DNA of 64,000 bases, from the NCBI GenBank assembly GCA_008923315.1, contig WBSF01000008.1:186001-250000 (forward strand), in the 5' to 3' direction. Shown here one piece after another: positions 10,031 to 20,441 of the stretch. The notes below the pieces were generated by a model. The model made no database searches. It worked only from the letters and a program-made list of their open reading frames with translations, and was not told where the DNA came from. Every line of letters begins with the position of its first letter. The first letter of the stretch is position 1. Source of the DNA: Betaproteobacteria bacterium SCN1 (GTDB lineage: Bacteria > Pseudomonadota > Gammaproteobacteria > Burkholderiales > Thiobacillaceae). A program made the translations under genes and the position numbers.

Positions 10031-10110
10031 GGCGGGATTTCGGGAGCAGGGCCAGTGCGGGCGGGATCTGCACTTTCCCGGTCCTGGCTCCCGGAGCCTG
10101 ACCGCTGAAC

Positions 10111-10326
10111 ATGACACTCGACAAAGCCAAACAGTTGCTGCGCGTACAGGCCGATTTCGGTGGCTTCTACAACGGCAATTCCGCCAAGCTGATCCTGTCC
10201 GAAGTACAACGCGAACATGGACAGGCGGCGGTGGATGCGTGCATACGCGAGCTCGGACTCGATCGGGTGTTTGGTTTCGAACCAGGCACGCGATTCGAAG
10301 GCGGGCTCGCGTTGGGCAAGCAGTGA
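10111..10326 (+). CDS. 71-residue protein of unknown function between PPi-PFK and HppA
   Basis: It is small, soluble and has no signal. It begins MTLDKAKQLLRVQADFGG and has a helical middle (LILSEVQREHGQAAVDACIREL) and a Gly-rich tail. It lies 80 bp after the PPi-PFK stop and ends directly at a strong terminator. I do not recognise the family. Its position and sensible codon use support a real gene; a link to PPi metabolism is only positional. Confidence 0.6.
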   Translation: MTLDKAKQLLRVQADFGGFYNGNSAKLILSEVQREHGQAAVDACIRELGLDRVFGFEPGTRFEGGLALGKQ

Positions 10327-10359
10327 CAGACGGCAGCTTCGGCTGCCGTCTGTTTTTTT
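10327..10359 (+). terminator. Strong intrinsic terminator (TTCG loop)
   Basis: A perfect 11-bp stem CAGACGGCAGC/GCTGCCGTCTG closes a TTCG tetraloop and is followed by seven T. It begins on the base after the stop of the 71-residue gene and insulates hppA from the PPi-PFK transcript. Confidence 0.95.
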
Positions 10360-10395
10360 CAATCAGAAAAACCAATCGAAGGTAGGAGAACCAAA

Positions 10396-12432
10396 ATGGA
10401 GACGCAGTTGTTGTGGATACTCGCCAGCGCCGTGCTGGCGATCGTGTACGGGATAGTGTCGATCGGCTGGATCCTGAAAAAGCCGGCCGGGAATGCCCGC
10501 ATGCAGGAAATCGCCCTGGCGGTGCAGCAGGGTGCGCAGGCCTATCTGAACCGGCAGTACACCACCATCGGCCTGGTCGGCGTGGTGCTGTTCGTCGCAC
10601 TGTGGTGGGCGCTCGGGGCGCATACCGCCATCGGCTTCCTGCTCGGCGCGGTGCTGTCCGGCGCGGCCGGCTATATCGGCATGAACGTCTCGGTCCGCGC
10701 CAACGTGCGTACCGCGCAGGCCGCCAGCGAAGGGCTCAACGCTGCGCTCAACGTCGCCTTCCGCGGCGGCGCGATCACCGGCATGCTGGTCGTCGGCCTC
10801 GGCCTGCTCGGCGTGGCCGGCTACTACGCGGTGCTGATGCAGATGGGCACGACCAGTGAACAGGCGATTCACGCTCTGGTCGGCCTGGGCTTCGGCGGTT
10901 CGCTGATTTCCATCTTCGCGCGTCTGGGCGGCGGTATCTTCACCAAAGGCGCCGACGTGGGTGCCGATCTGGTGGGCAAGGTCGAGGCGGGCATTCCGGA
11001 GGACGATCCGCGCAACCCGGCCGTGATCGCCGACAACGTGGGCGACAACGTGGGCGACTGCGCGGGCATGGCGGCCGACCTGTTCGAAACCTATGCGGTG
11101 ACACTGATCGCCACCATGCTGCTGGGCGCACTGATGTTCAGCGGCGAGGGCGCGGTCATCTACCCGCTGGCGCTCGGTGCAGTATCCATCGTCGCCTCCA
11201 TCGTCGGTGCCTTCTTCGTCAAGGCACGCGAGGGCGGCAAGATCATGAATGCGCTGTACCGCGGCCTCGCGGTGGCGGGTGGTCTGTCGCTGATTGCCTT
11301 CTATCCGGTCACGACGATGCTCGTCGGCGACGGCCTGACGCTGCACGACGGCACCACGATCGGCAGCATGCCGCTCTACTATTCGGCGCTGATCGGCCTG
11401 GTGCTGACAGCCGCAATGGTGATCATCACCGAGTACTACACCGCGACCGAATACAGTCCGGTCCGTCACATCGCGCAGGCCTCGACCACCGGCCACGGCA
11501 CCAACATCATCGCTGGCCTCGGCGTGTCGATGAAGTCCACCGCCGCGCCGGTACTCGCCGTGTGCGCCGCCATCTGGGGTGCCTACGCGCTGGCCGGCCT
11601 GTACGGCATCGCCATCGCCGCCACCGCCATGCTGTCGATGACCGGCATCATCGTCGCGCTCGACGCCTACGGTCCGGTGACCGACAACGCCGGCGGCATC
11701 GCCGAGATGGCCGAATTGCCGTCCGCCATCCGCGACATCACCGATCCGCTCGACGCGGTGGGCAACACCACCAAGGCCGTGACCAAGGGCTATGCGATCG
11801 GCTCGGCCGGTCTCGCCGCGCTGGTGCTGTTCGCCGACTACACCCATGCGCTGGAGAAACAGATAGGCAGCGTCACGCTGTTCGATCTGTCCGATCACAT
11901 GGTCATCATCGGCCTGTTCATCGGCGGCATGGTGCCGTACCTGTTCGGCGCCATGGGCATGGAGGCCGTCGGCCGGGCGGCCGGTTCAGTGGTGGTCGAA
12001 GTGCGCCGCCAGTTCCGTGAAATCCCCGGCATCATGGCGGGCACGGCCAAGCCCGACTACTCCAAGGCGGTCGACATGCTGACCCGCGCGGCGATCAAGG
12101 AAATGATCGTGCCGTCCCTGCTGCCCGTGCTCGTGCCCGTGCTCGTCGGTCTGATTCTGGGGCCCAAGGCGCTGGGCGGCGTGCTGCTCGGCACCATCAT
12201 CACCGGCATCTTCGTGGCGATCTCGATGACGACCGGTGGCGGTGCCTGGGACAATGCCAAGAAATACATCGAAGAGGGCAACCACGGCGGCAAGGGCAGC
12301 GAAGCGCACAAGGCCGCCGTCACGGGCGATACCGTGGGCGATCCCTACAAGGACACGGCCGGCCCGGCGGTCAACCCGCTCATCAAGATCATCAACATCG
12401 TGGCGCTGCTGATCGTGCCGCTGATCGTCTGA
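10396..12432 (+). CDS. hppA: Membrane H+-translocating pyrophosphatase, K+-independent type
   Basis: This inner-membrane pump couples PPi hydrolysis to ion translocation. It has 678 residues and about 15-16 membrane helices. The active-site blocks are [32 protein letters not shown] and a C-terminal [15 protein letters not shown]. At the diagnostic position the sequence is [10 protein letters not shown]: Lys460 and Thr463, the K+-independent signature (K+-dependent enzymes have Ala/Gly there), so an H+ pump is likely. It could make PPi from the proton gradient or recover energy from PPi. It has its own ribosome site (TAGGAG) after the terminator at 10327. Confidence 0.97.
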   Translation: METQLLWILASAVLAIVYGIVSIGWILKKPAGNARMQEIALAVQQGAQAYLNRQYTTIGLVGVVLFVALWWALGAHTAIGFLLGAVLSGAAGYIGMNVSVRANVRTAQAASEGLNAALNVAFRGGAITGMLVVGLGLLGVAGYYAVLMQMGTTSEQAIHALVGLGFGGSLISIFARLGGGIFTKGADVGADLVGKVEAGIPEDDPRNPAVIADNVGDNVGDCAGMAADLFETYAVTLIATMLLGALMFSGEGAVIYPLALGAVSIVASIVGAFFVKAREGGKIMNALYRGLAVAGGLSLIAFYPVTTMLVGDGLTLHDGTTIGSMPLYYSALIGLVLTAAMVIITEYYTATEYSPVRHIAQASTTGHGTNIIAGLGVSMKSTAAPVLAVCAAIWGAYALAGLYGIAIAATAMLSMTGIIVALDAYGPVTDNAGGIAEMAELPSAIRDITDPLDAVGNTTKAVTKGYAIGSAGLAALVLFADYTHALEKQIGSVTLFDLSDHMVIIGLFIGGMVPYLFGAMGMEAVGRAAGSVVVEVRRQFREIPGIMAGTAKPDYSKAVDMLTRAAIKEMIVPSLLPVLVPVLVGLILGPKALGGVLLGTIITGIFVAISMTTGGGAWDNAKKYIEEGNHGGKGSEAHKAAVTGDTVGDPYKDTAGPAVNPLIKIINIVALLIVPLIV

Positions 12433-12435
12433 ACG

Positions 12436-12460
12436 ATTCCGCCGGTTCTGCCGGCGGAAT
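12436..12460 (+). terminator. Hairpin directly after hppA
   Basis: A 10-bp perfect stem ATTCCGCCGG/CCGGCGGAAT closes loop TTCTG, 3 bp after the hppA stop. There is no T tract, so it is either a transcript-stabilising hairpin or a weak terminator. Confidence 0.5.
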
Positions 12461-12513
12461 TGGGAGAATGCTTCGGGCCCGATAAACTTTCACGGTTCAT
12501 CGCGGTCCATCCA

Positions 12514-12539
12514 GTGCGCCCGATGGGCGCACTTTTTTT
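12514..12539 (+). terminator. Intrinsic terminator 11 bp before lolA
   Basis: An 8-bp stem GTGCGCCC/GGGCGCAC closes loop GAT and is followed by seven T. The T tract runs into the lolA ribosome site (GAGG, 12540-12543). It either ends hppA transcripts or attenuates lolA. Confidence 0.85.
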
Positions 12540-12549
12540 GAGGAATGCC

Positions 12550-13158
12550 ATGCGTATCACCGCCTTTCTGTTTGCCTGCGCCCTGGCCGGCAGCGCTCAT
12601 GCCGGGGGCATCGATCGCCTCAAGGCCTTCATCGCAGGCGCGCGTACTGCCGAGGCCGATTTCGTCCAGACCGTTTCGGACAGGCAGGGCCGCGTGACCC
12701 AGCAGGTCAGCGGCAGGATGGCATTCGCCCGCCCGGGAAAGTTCCGCTGGGATTACACCGCACCCTACGAGCAGATCATCGTCGGCGACGGCAGCCGCCT
12801 CTGGCTGTACGACGTCGATCTCGAACAGGTCAGCGTCAAACCGCTCGGCGACGTGGTGGCCGGCACGCCGGCCGCATTGCTGGCCGGTGACAATGCGCTC
12901 GACAAATACTTCGTGCTGAAAGATGCCGGCATGGCGAAGGGCGTGGAATGGCTGGAAGCCGTACCGCGCACCGCCGACACCACGTTCGAGCGCATCCGCA
13001 TGGGCTTTCGCGGGGACCTGCTCGACCAGATGGAACTGTTCGACCATTTCGGGCAGCGCACTACGCTGAAGTTGTCCAATTTCACGCGCAATCCGGCGAT
13101 TCCCGCTGCCCGTTTCAAATTCGTGCCGCCCAAGGGGGCCGGCGTCATCGGCGAATAG
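12550..13158 (+). CDS. lolA: Outer-membrane lipoprotein carrier protein LolA
   Basis: LolA carries lipoproteins across the periplasm from LolCDE to LolB. The ATG at 12550 gives a clean signal peptide ([18 protein letters not shown], cleavage after residue 18) and a mature protein with the family features [38 protein letters not shown] and a C-terminal [16 protein letters not shown] end (here [12 protein letters not shown]). The 202-residue length is normal. An ATG at 12460 lies before the terminator and is not credible. It is followed by rarA, as in many proteobacteria. Confidence 0.95.
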   Translation: MRITAFLFACALAGSAHAGGIDRLKAFIAGARTAEADFVQTVSDRQGRVTQQVSGRMAFARPGKFRWDYTAPYEQIIVGDGSRLWLYDVDLEQVSVKPLGDVVAGTPAALLAGDNALDKYFVLKDAGMAKGVEWLEAVPRTADTTFERIRMGFRGDLLDQMELFDHFGQRTTLKLSNFTRNPAIPAARFKFVPPKGAGVIGE

Positions 13159-13210
13159 GTCCTGAAGCCGGCTCGCCAGCCGCCATCCCGCAATGGGATA
13201 ATGGCAGCCC

Positions 13211-14548
13211 ATGTGCCCGCAAGACCTGTTTGCCTCCGAACCGGCCGTTTCCGCACCTGCCCGCGATCCGCATGCGCCGCTGGCCGAACGCCTGCGCCCG
13301 CATGCGCTGGCCGACGTCGTCGGGCAGACGCATCTGCTCGGGCCGGGCAAGCCGCTGCAGCTGGCCTTTGAATCGGGCCGGCTGCATTCGATGATCCTGT
13401 GGGGACCGCCAGGCGTGGGCAAGACCACACTGGCGCGTCTGACCGCACAGGCCTTCGGCGCCGATTTCGTCGCCATCTCCGCCGTGCTCGGCGGGGTGAA
13501 GGACATTCGCGAGGCGGTCGAGCGCGCGCGCGTGAACCAGTTGGCCGGCCGCGCAACCATCGTATTCGTCGACGAAGTACACCGCTTCAACAAGGCGCAG
13601 CAGGATGCTTTTCTGCCGCACGTCGAAGCCGGCCTGTTCACCTTCATCGGCGCGACGACCGAAAACCCCTCGTTCGAAGTCGTGGGCGCGCTGCTGTCGC
13701 GGGCGCAGGTCTACGTGCTGAAATCGCTGTCGCCGGACGAACTGAAGCAGTTGATGCAACGCGCGCAGGTGGAGCTGCACGGCCTGAAACTGGCCGAGGG
13801 CGTCGATGTCCTGCTGGCGGCCTACGCGGACGGCGACGCGCGGCGTCTGCTCAATCTGCTGGAGCAGCTCGACATCGCGGCGCGCACGGCGCGGGTCGAC
13901 GCGGTGGACACAGCCTTCGCCGAGAGCGCGCTGGCGCAGTCCCTGCGCCGTTTCGACAAGGGCGGCGAGGCCTTCTACGACCAGATTTCGGCCCTGCACA
14001 AGAGCGTGCGCGGCAGCGACCCCGACGCCGCGCTCTACTGGCTGGTGCGCATGCTCGACGGCGGGGCCGACCCGCGCTACCTCGGCCGCCGCCTGATCCG
14101 GATGGCGAGCGAGGACATCGGACTGGCCGACCCGCGCGCGCTGCGGATCGCCCTCGACGCCGTCGAGACCTACGAACGCCTCGGCAGCCCCGAGGGTGAG
14201 CTCGCGCTCGCCGAAGCCTGCCTCTACATGGCCTGTGCACCCAAAAGCAATGCCGCCTATGTGGCCTACAACAGCGCGCGCGCCTTCGTGCAGGCCAACC
14301 CGTCGAACGAAGTGCCCATCCATCTGCGCAACGCCCCGACCCGGCTCATGAAGGAACTGGGCTACGGTCGCGCCTACCGCTACGCGCACGACGAGCCCGA
14401 GGCCTATGCGGCGGGCGAACGCTATTTTCCGGACGATCTGCCCGAACAGGCCTTCTATGCCCCCACACCACGCGGCCTGGAAGGCAAGATCGCCGAAAAG
14501 CTGGCACACCTGAAACGGCTGGACGAGGACGCCGCGAAAAACCGATGA
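13211..14548 (+). CDS. rarA: Replication-associated recombination ATPase RarA (MgsA)
   Basis: RarA is an AAA+ clamp-loader-like ATPase that acts at stalled forks and interacts with SSB. In 445 residues: an RPHALADVVGQTHLLGPG start, Walker A GPPGVGKTT, Walker B FVDEVHRFNKAQQD, sensor GATTENPSFEVV, then the tetramerisation domain with ALYWLVRMLDGGADPRYL and PAKSNAAY-like APKSNAAY. Its stop overlaps the start of the next gene (ATGA at 14545-14548), so the two are translationally coupled. Confidence 0.96.
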   Translation: MCPQDLFASEPAVSAPARDPHAPLAERLRPHALADVVGQTHLLGPGKPLQLAFESGRLHSMILWGPPGVGKTTLARLTAQAFGADFVAISAVLGGVKDIREAVERARVNQLAGRATIVFVDEVHRFNKAQQDAFLPHVEAGLFTFIGATTENPSFEVVGALLSRAQVYVLKSLSPDELKQLMQRAQVELHGLKLAEGVDVLLAAYADGDARRLLNLLEQLDIAARTARVDAVDTAFAESALAQSLRRFDKGGEAFYDQISALHKSVRGSDPDAALYWLVRMLDGGADPRYLGRRLIRMASEDIGLADPRALRIALDAVETYERLGSPEGELALAEACLYMACAPKSNAAYVAYNSARAFVQANPSNEVPIHLRNAPTRLMKELGYGRAYRYAHDEPEAYAAGERYFPDDLPEQAFYAPTPRGLEGKIAEKLAHLKRLDEDAAKNR

Positions 14549-17500
14549 ACCGAGGCGGTTTGCCCCATCTTCCCGCGATCTGGTGGTGGTCGCTGGTCGC
14601 AGGCGCAGCCCTCATGCTGCTTGGCCTGGCGAACGTGCGGGACGAATCGGCCGCGCGCACGATCGATGCCGCGTCCTGGACGCTCGGCGCCCTGATGGCG
14701 GCTGGGTTGGCCTGGATGGCGCGCCGGCATGCCGCCCCGGCGCATGCCCCCGGGCTGGGCTGGATCACGGCCGGCCTGATGGCCTACGCACTGGGCTGGG
14801 TGGTGCGGGATGTGCAGTGGCTGGCTGGATTCGACGCGCCGGTCACGCCGGCCGATCTGCTCGATCTCTGTCTGGGCCCCTGCGTGGCGATCGGCCTGCT
14901 GCACGAAGGCCTGCGGCTGGCCGATCGGATTCAGCGCAAAACCCTGCTGCTGGATGTCGCCATGCTGACGATCGTGGTAACGATGCTGGTGTTCGCGCTG
15001 TATCTGCCCGCGCACGGCACGCCGTCCTGGTCGGTGATGCTGGCGGCCGCGCCCGCAGCCGGCCTTTTCGTCGCGGCCAGTACGGGGCTGGTTGTCGCCC
15101 CGGCGGTTCGATTGCGCTTTGCAGCGGGATACTGGATTTTCCTGGCCGGGCTGGCGCTGACCGGCCTGGTCCGGATGACGCACGCCGGCCTGCCCGGGCA
15201 TGGCGGCGCGTTCAGCGGCCCGGCAGGGGCCGGCGTGCTCGCGCTTGGCCTGGCACTGCCGTTCTGGCGTGTCGAGCGTTCGGACGGTGCCCGCTGGGAT
15301 CGCTGGAGCGAAGCCGTTCTGCGCCTGCTGCCGCTGGTCGCCGTCGTCATCGCAGGATTGGCCGTACTGATACTGCACGGCCAGGACAGTCTGCCGCCGG
15401 GCGTGCACGATGTGGTCAATCTGGGTGCGCTCGCCGTCGTCGTCCTGGCCGTGACGAAACAGAGCATGGTGTTGCGGGAACACGCGTTGCTGAAAACCCT
15501 GACGCGCAATCTGGCAGAAAGCGAACGGGAGAAATACCTCATCCTCAACGCCATACCGGATCTTGTCTGGCTCAAGGACATCGACGGCCGCTATCAGATG
15601 TGCAACCGGGGATTCGAGCGCCTGTTCGGCGAGCCCGAATCGGCCATCGCCGGCAAGACCGATTTCGATTTCGTCGACGCGGAGCAGGCCCGCGCCTTCC
15701 GCGAGCGCGATCAGGAAGCCATGGCCGCCGGCCGGCCTCTGCGCAATGAAGAATGGGTGATGTTCAGCGACGGCCAGCGGGCTTTGCTGGAAACCCTGAA
15801 AACGCCCCTGAGCGATACCCGGGGACGGCTCATCGGCGTGCTGGGCATCGCCCGCGACATCACCGAGCGCGAGCAGGCCAACCGCCAGCTCGCGCTGGTG
15901 GATTTTGCCCTCAACCACGTGCGCGAGGCCGCCTTTCTGGTTGACGAGCAGGGCGCCTTCCACTACGTCAACGATGAAGCCTGCCGGGTGCTCGACTATC
16001 CCCGCGACCATCTGCTGCGGCTGCGGGTGATGGATATCGACGGCGATTGCGACACGCTGGAACAGTGGCGCACGACCTGGGCGCAACTCAGGCTGCAGAA
16101 CACCATGACCTTCGAAAGCGTGCACAAGACCCGCGAAGGCGTACAGTTCCCGGTCGAAGTCAGCGCCACATACTTCGAATTCGCCGGCCAGGCCTATGTG
16201 CTGAACCTGGTCCGCGACATCACCGAGCGCAAGCAGGTCGAAGAGCAGATATGGAATCTTGCGTATTTCGACGCCCTGACCAAGCTGCCGAACCGGCGCC
16301 TGCTGATGGACCGTCTGGGGCATGCGCTGGCGTCCAGCCACCGAAGCCGCATCTACGGCGCATTGCTGATCCTCGATCTGGACCACTTCAAGACGCTCAA
16401 CGACACCCAGGGGCACGACGTCGGCGACCGTCTGCTGATCGAGGTGGCCCAGCGCCTGACGGCGAGCGTGCGGGAAGAAGACAGCGTGTGCCGGCTCGGC
16501 GGGGACGAATTCGTGGTGGTGCTCGAAGGTCTGGGACAGAGTGAGCATCAGGCCGCCCGCCAGGCCGAACTGGTCGCGGAGAAAATCCGGCTGGCGCTGG
16601 GCCGCCCGTATGCCCTGCCGCCCAGCGACATCATCTTTCACGGCACCACCAGTATCGGCGTGACCCTGTTCTGCGACCGCAAGCTGTCGGCCGAAGTACT
16701 GCTCAAGCAGGCGGATGTGGCGCTTTATCAGGCCAAGGACGCCGGACGCAACCAGATCCGCTTCTTCAACCCGCAAATGCAGGCTGCCATCGATTCGCGC
16801 ACAGTCATGGAAGCCGCGTTGCGGGAGGCCCTGGAACGGCAGGAATTCCATCTTCACTATCAGCCGCAGGTCGACCAGCACGGCCGCATGGTCGGCGTCG
16901 AGGCACTGTTGCGCTGGCAGGTGCCCGGCCAGGCCATGGTCTCACCCGTGGATTTCATTCCGCTGGCCGAGGACAAGGGCCTCATCCTGTCCATCGGACA
17001 GTGGGTGCTGGATACGGCCTGCGCCCAGCTGAAAGCCTGGTCGGACGATCCACGCACGCGCGGCCTGCAGATGTCGGTCAACGTCAGCGCCCGCCAGTTC
17101 CATCAGACCGATTTCGTCGAATCGGTCCGTCGCAGCCTGGCGGCGAGTGGCGTCGCACCGTCCCGGTTGAAACTGGAACTGACCGAGAGCGTGGTGCTCG
17201 ACGACGTCGATGCGGTGGTAAACCGCATGCAGGAGCTGATCGAAATGGGCGTCGGCTTCTGCCTCGACGATTTCGGCACCGGATATTCTTCGCTGTCCTA
17301 TCTCAAGCGCCTGCCGCTCGAACGGGTCAAGATCGACCAGTCCTTCGTGCGCGACGTGACCGAGGACCAGAATGACGCGGCCATCGTGCGCGCCATCATG
17401 GCCATCAGTCGCTCGCTGGGCCTGGAAGTCGTTGCCGAAGGCGTCGAAACGCCGGCCCAGCGCGCCTTCCTGCTGGAAAACGGCTGCACGCTCTATCAGG

Positions 17501-17577
17501 GCTTTCTGTTCTGCGAGCCCACGCCGATCGATGCCTGGGCGGACTGTCTGTCACGCTTCGAGGGAACGGGGGCCTGA
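14545..17577 (+). CDS. Membrane PAS-PAS-GGDEF-EAL c-di-GMP enzyme
   Basis: The 1,010-residue protein has an N-terminal membrane module (about residues 10-310, eight or so helices), two PAS domains (about 325-450 and 450-570, each ending in RDITER), a GGDEF domain (from about 575) and an EAL domain (about 745-1000). The cyclase motif LGGDEF near residue 653 is intact, with the inhibitory RxxD site (REED) just before it. EAL motifs EALLRW, ELTES, DDFGTGYSS, KIDQSFV, EGVET and YQGF are all present, so both synthesis and hydrolysis of c-di-GMP look possible. It is coupled to rarA by a 4-bp overlap. The signal sensed is unknown. Confidence 0.93.
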   Translation: MNRGGLPHLPAIWWWSLVAGAALMLLGLANVRDESAARTIDAASWTLGALMAAGLAWMARRHAAPAHAPGLGWITAGLMAYALGWVVRDVQWLAGFDAPVTPADLLDLCLGPCVAIGLLHEGLRLADRIQRKTLLLDVAMLTIVVTMLVFALYLPAHGTPSWSVMLAAAPAAGLFVAASTGLVVAPAVRLRFAAGYWIFLAGLALTGLVRMTHAGLPGHGGAFSGPAGAGVLALGLALPFWRVERSDGARWDRWSEAVLRLLPLVAVVIAGLAVLILHGQDSLPPGVHDVVNLGALAVVVLAVTKQSMVLREHALLKTLTRNLAESEREKYLILNAIPDLVWLKDIDGRYQMCNRGFERLFGEPESAIAGKTDFDFVDAEQARAFRERDQEAMAAGRPLRNEEWVMFSDGQRALLETLKTPLSDTRGRLIGVLGIARDITEREQANRQLALVDFALNHVREAAFLVDEQGAFHYVNDEACRVLDYPRDHLLRLRVMDIDGDCDTLEQWRTTWAQLRLQNTMTFESVHKTREGVQFPVEVSATYFEFAGQAYVLNLVRDITERKQVEEQIWNLAYFDALTKLPNRRLLMDRLGHALASSHRSRIYGALLILDLDHFKTLNDTQGHDVGDRLLIEVAQRLTASVREEDSVCRLGGDEFVVVLEGLGQSEHQAARQAELVAEKIRLALGRPYALPPSDIIFHGTTSIGVTLFCDRKLSAEVLLKQADVALYQAKDAGRNQIRFFNPQMQAAIDSRTVMEAALREALERQEFHLHYQPQVDQHGRMVGVEALLRWQVPGQAMVSPVDFIPLAEDKGLILSIGQWVLDTACAQLKAWSDDPRTRGLQMSVNVSARQFHQTDFVESVRRSLAASGVAPSRLKLELTESVVLDDVDAVVNRMQELIEMGVGFCLDDFGTGYSSLSYLKRLPLERVKIDQSFVRDVTEDQNDAAIVRAIMAISRSLGLEVVAEGVETPAQRAFLLENGCTLYQGFLFCEPTPIDAWADCLSRFEGTGA

Positions 17578-18578
<1,001 letters not shown>

Positions 18579-18590
18579 GCCTGAAACCGG

Positions 18591-18628
18591 CTGATAAAAA
18601 ACCCGGCCAGCGCCGGGTTTTTTATCAG
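18591..18628. terminator. Perfect bidirectional terminator
   Basis: CTGATAAAAAACCCGGC and its exact 17-bp reverse complement flank the loop CAGC. Six A precede and six T follow the GC stem, so it serves both the plus-strand tadA/transpeptidase unit and the convergent lipoprotein gene. Confidence 0.95.
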
Positions 18629-18647
18629 TGCGTCGGGACGGTCCTGC

Positions 18648-19274
18648 TTATTGCAGCACGACCAGCGTGACGCGCCGGTTTTCGGCACGCCCCGCGCGCG
18701 TCTTGTTGTCGGCGATCGGCGCCGTTTCACCGTAGGAAATCACATTCATGCGGTGCAGGGCGAAACCGTGCTGGATCGCCAGATAGCGGCGGACCGCTTC
18801 GGCGCGCTGCTCGCCGATCCTGAGGTTGGCGGCGGCCGGGCCGCTGCTGTCGGTGTGGCCCTGGATTTCGATGTAGACGTTGCGGTTGTCGGCCTTGATC
18901 TGCGCGGCGAAATCGTCGAGCGCCTGCTTGGCGGCGGCGTTGAGCGCGCTACCGTCGAAATCGAAACCGATCTGGCTGGTCAGCGTCGTCTCGTAGAGGA
19001 ATTTGCCGGCCGCGAGCTTGCCGGCCGCATTGGCGCGTTCGAGCGCTTCCTGCGCCGTGCGCGAAGCGCCGTCGAGGGCGGCCTGCTGGCTGCCCAGACG
19101 GGTTTCCAGACTCTGATACTGGCCGCTTGCCTTGCCGAACCGCGCATCGGTTTCGGCTTGCTGGCCGTCCACGCGCTTGTTCACGCCGGCAATCTGCTCG
19201 TTGACGTAATCCTTGGTGGCACAGCCGCCGAGCAGGGCGGCTGCAAACAGAACGAGGGGAAGGCGGGGGTTCAT
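18648..19274 (-). CDS. OmpA-family peptidoglycan-binding lipoprotein
   Basis: In 208 residues: a lipoprotein signal with lipobox LGGC (Cys18), an Ala/Gln-rich helical spacer (about 25-95, coiled-coil-like, reminiscent of Lpp-type stalks), then an OmpA C-terminal domain with IGFDFDGSALN, IEIQGHTDSSGP and GEQRAEAVRRYL. GETAPIADNKTRAGRAENRRV contains the Asp/Arg pair that binds diaminopimelate. It is probably an outer-membrane lipoprotein tethering the envelope to murein. It is not Pal, as no tol genes are nearby. Confidence 0.92.
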   Translation of the reverse strand: MNPRLPLVLFAAALLGGCATKDYVNEQIAGVNKRVDGQQAETDARFGKASGQYQSLETRLGSQQAALDGASRTAQEALERANAAGKLAAGKFLYETTLTSQIGFDFDGSALNAAAKQALDDFAAQIKADNRNVYIEIQGHTDSSGPAAANLRIGEQRAEAVRRYLAIQHGFALHRMNVISYGETAPIADNKTRAGRAENRRVTLVVLQ

Positions 19275-19306
19275 GATGTCGGTGACTCCGGGAATGGAAT
19301 AAGGGC

Positions 19307-19648
19307 TTATACGGTCATGGGGCGGTTGTCATTGAGGTTCAGCCAGCCCTTGGCGATGCGGTAGACGAACCAGACGAAGGCGACGCCCCAGATCGCCCAG
19401 CCGATCAGGATGATGAAGGTGAGCCAGCCCAGTATGCCCCACAGCAGGCTCCACCAGAAAGTACGGATCTGCCAGGTGAAATGGCTTTCGAGCCAGGTGC
19501 CGCGCGCATCGTCCCGCTTGATGTAGTTGAGCACGATGGCGACGATCCAGGTGATGCCGAATCCAAGGAGCGACAGGGCATAAAGCCCGTAGATGACATG
19601 CGTGAGCGTCTTGAGACTGGACAGCTTGTCGTCGGTTGCGGATTCCAT
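19307..19648 (-). CDS. Small membrane protein, DUF4870/Tic20-like
   Basis: The 113-residue protein has three hydrophobic segments (about residues 18-40, 63-82 and 83-97), a short charged linker (NYIKRDDARGTWLESHF) typical of DUF4870-like proteins, and the HFTWQIRTFWW motif that these share. Function is unknown. Its start overlaps the stop of the M48 protease gene upstream by 1 bp, so the two are probably translated together. Confidence 0.8.
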   Translation of the reverse strand: MESATDDKLSSLKTLTHVIYGLYALSLLGFGITWIVAIVLNYIKRDDARGTWLESHFTWQIRTFWWSLLWGILGWLTFIILIGWAIWGVAFVWFVYRIAKGWLNLNDNRPMTV

Positions 19649-20421
19649 CAGCGGGCCTTTTCGTACAGGGGTTGCATTTTCGGGACGAGTGCGGTCAGTG
19701 CCTGGATGCGGTCCGTGGGCGAGGGGTGGGTAGACAGAAACTTGGGCGGCTGGCCCGTGCTGGCAGCGCTCATTTTCTGCCACAGTGTCACCGCCGCACG
19801 GGGATCGTAGCCTGCGCGGGCAGCCAGCTCGATGCCGTAGCGGTCGGCTTCCGATTCGCCAGCACGGCTGTTGGGCAGATTCAGTGCGATGTCGGCGACT
19901 GGCGCCAGGCCGGTAAGATCGGCACCGGCAGCGATGGAGCCGAGCTGCAGGCCGGCCTGCGTGGCGAGCGCGCGGCTCATGCGCTCGCGGCCGTGGCCGA
20001 GCAGGGCATGCGAGATTTCGTGGCCCATGATCTGCGCGATTTCGTCGTCCGAAAGTGACAGTTTGTCGATGATCCCGGTGTAGATCGCCATCTTGCCGCC
20101 GGGCATGCACCAGGCATTGAGCTCGGGCTCCTCGATCACGGCGACCGACCATTTCCAGTCTTTCGAGGGCGGGTACATGACCGTGGCCTGTGCGATCAGG
20201 CGATCGGTGATGCGCTTGACGCGCGCGTTGAGTGCGGCATTGGTACTGAGCTTGCCCTGCTTCTGTGCGTCTGCCAGCGTCTGTGTGTAAGCCTGCGCCG
20301 AGGAGGCCTGGGCCTGTTCCTCGGACACCAGGACGAACTGCGTGCGTCCGGAAACGGGATTCTGCTGGCAGCCCGGCAAGGTGGCGGCGGACAGGGCGGC
20401 GACAAGGAGAAGGCGTTTCAT
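19648..20421 (-). CDS. M48-family metalloprotease lipoprotein (LoiP-like)
   Basis: In 257 residues: a lipoprotein signal with lipobox LPGC (Cys18), then a peptidase M48 domain with HEISH (zinc ligands His134, His138; catalytic Glu135) and the third-ligand block GESEADRYG (Glu191). The closing STHPSPTDRIQAL motif is typical of periplasmic LoiP/BepA-type proteases that degrade misassembled outer-membrane proteins. I chose the ATG at 20421 because it gives the lipoprotein signal; the same frame is open far upstream but only as a shadow of dapD. Confidence 0.93.
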   Translation of the reverse strand: MKRLLLVAALSAATLPGCQQNPVSGRTQFVLVSEEQAQASSAQAYTQTLADAQKQGKLSTNAALNARVKRITDRLIAQATVMYPPSKDWKWSVAVIEEPELNAWCMPGGKMAIYTGIIDKLSLSDDEIAQIMGHEISHALLGHGRERMSRALATQAGLQLGSIAAGADLTGLAPVADIALNLPNSRAGESEADRYGIELAARAGYDPRAAVTLWQKMSAASTGQPPKFLSTHPSPTDRIQALTALVPKMQPLYEKAR

Positions 20422-20441
20422 GGCGAGCTCCCGGATCGGGG

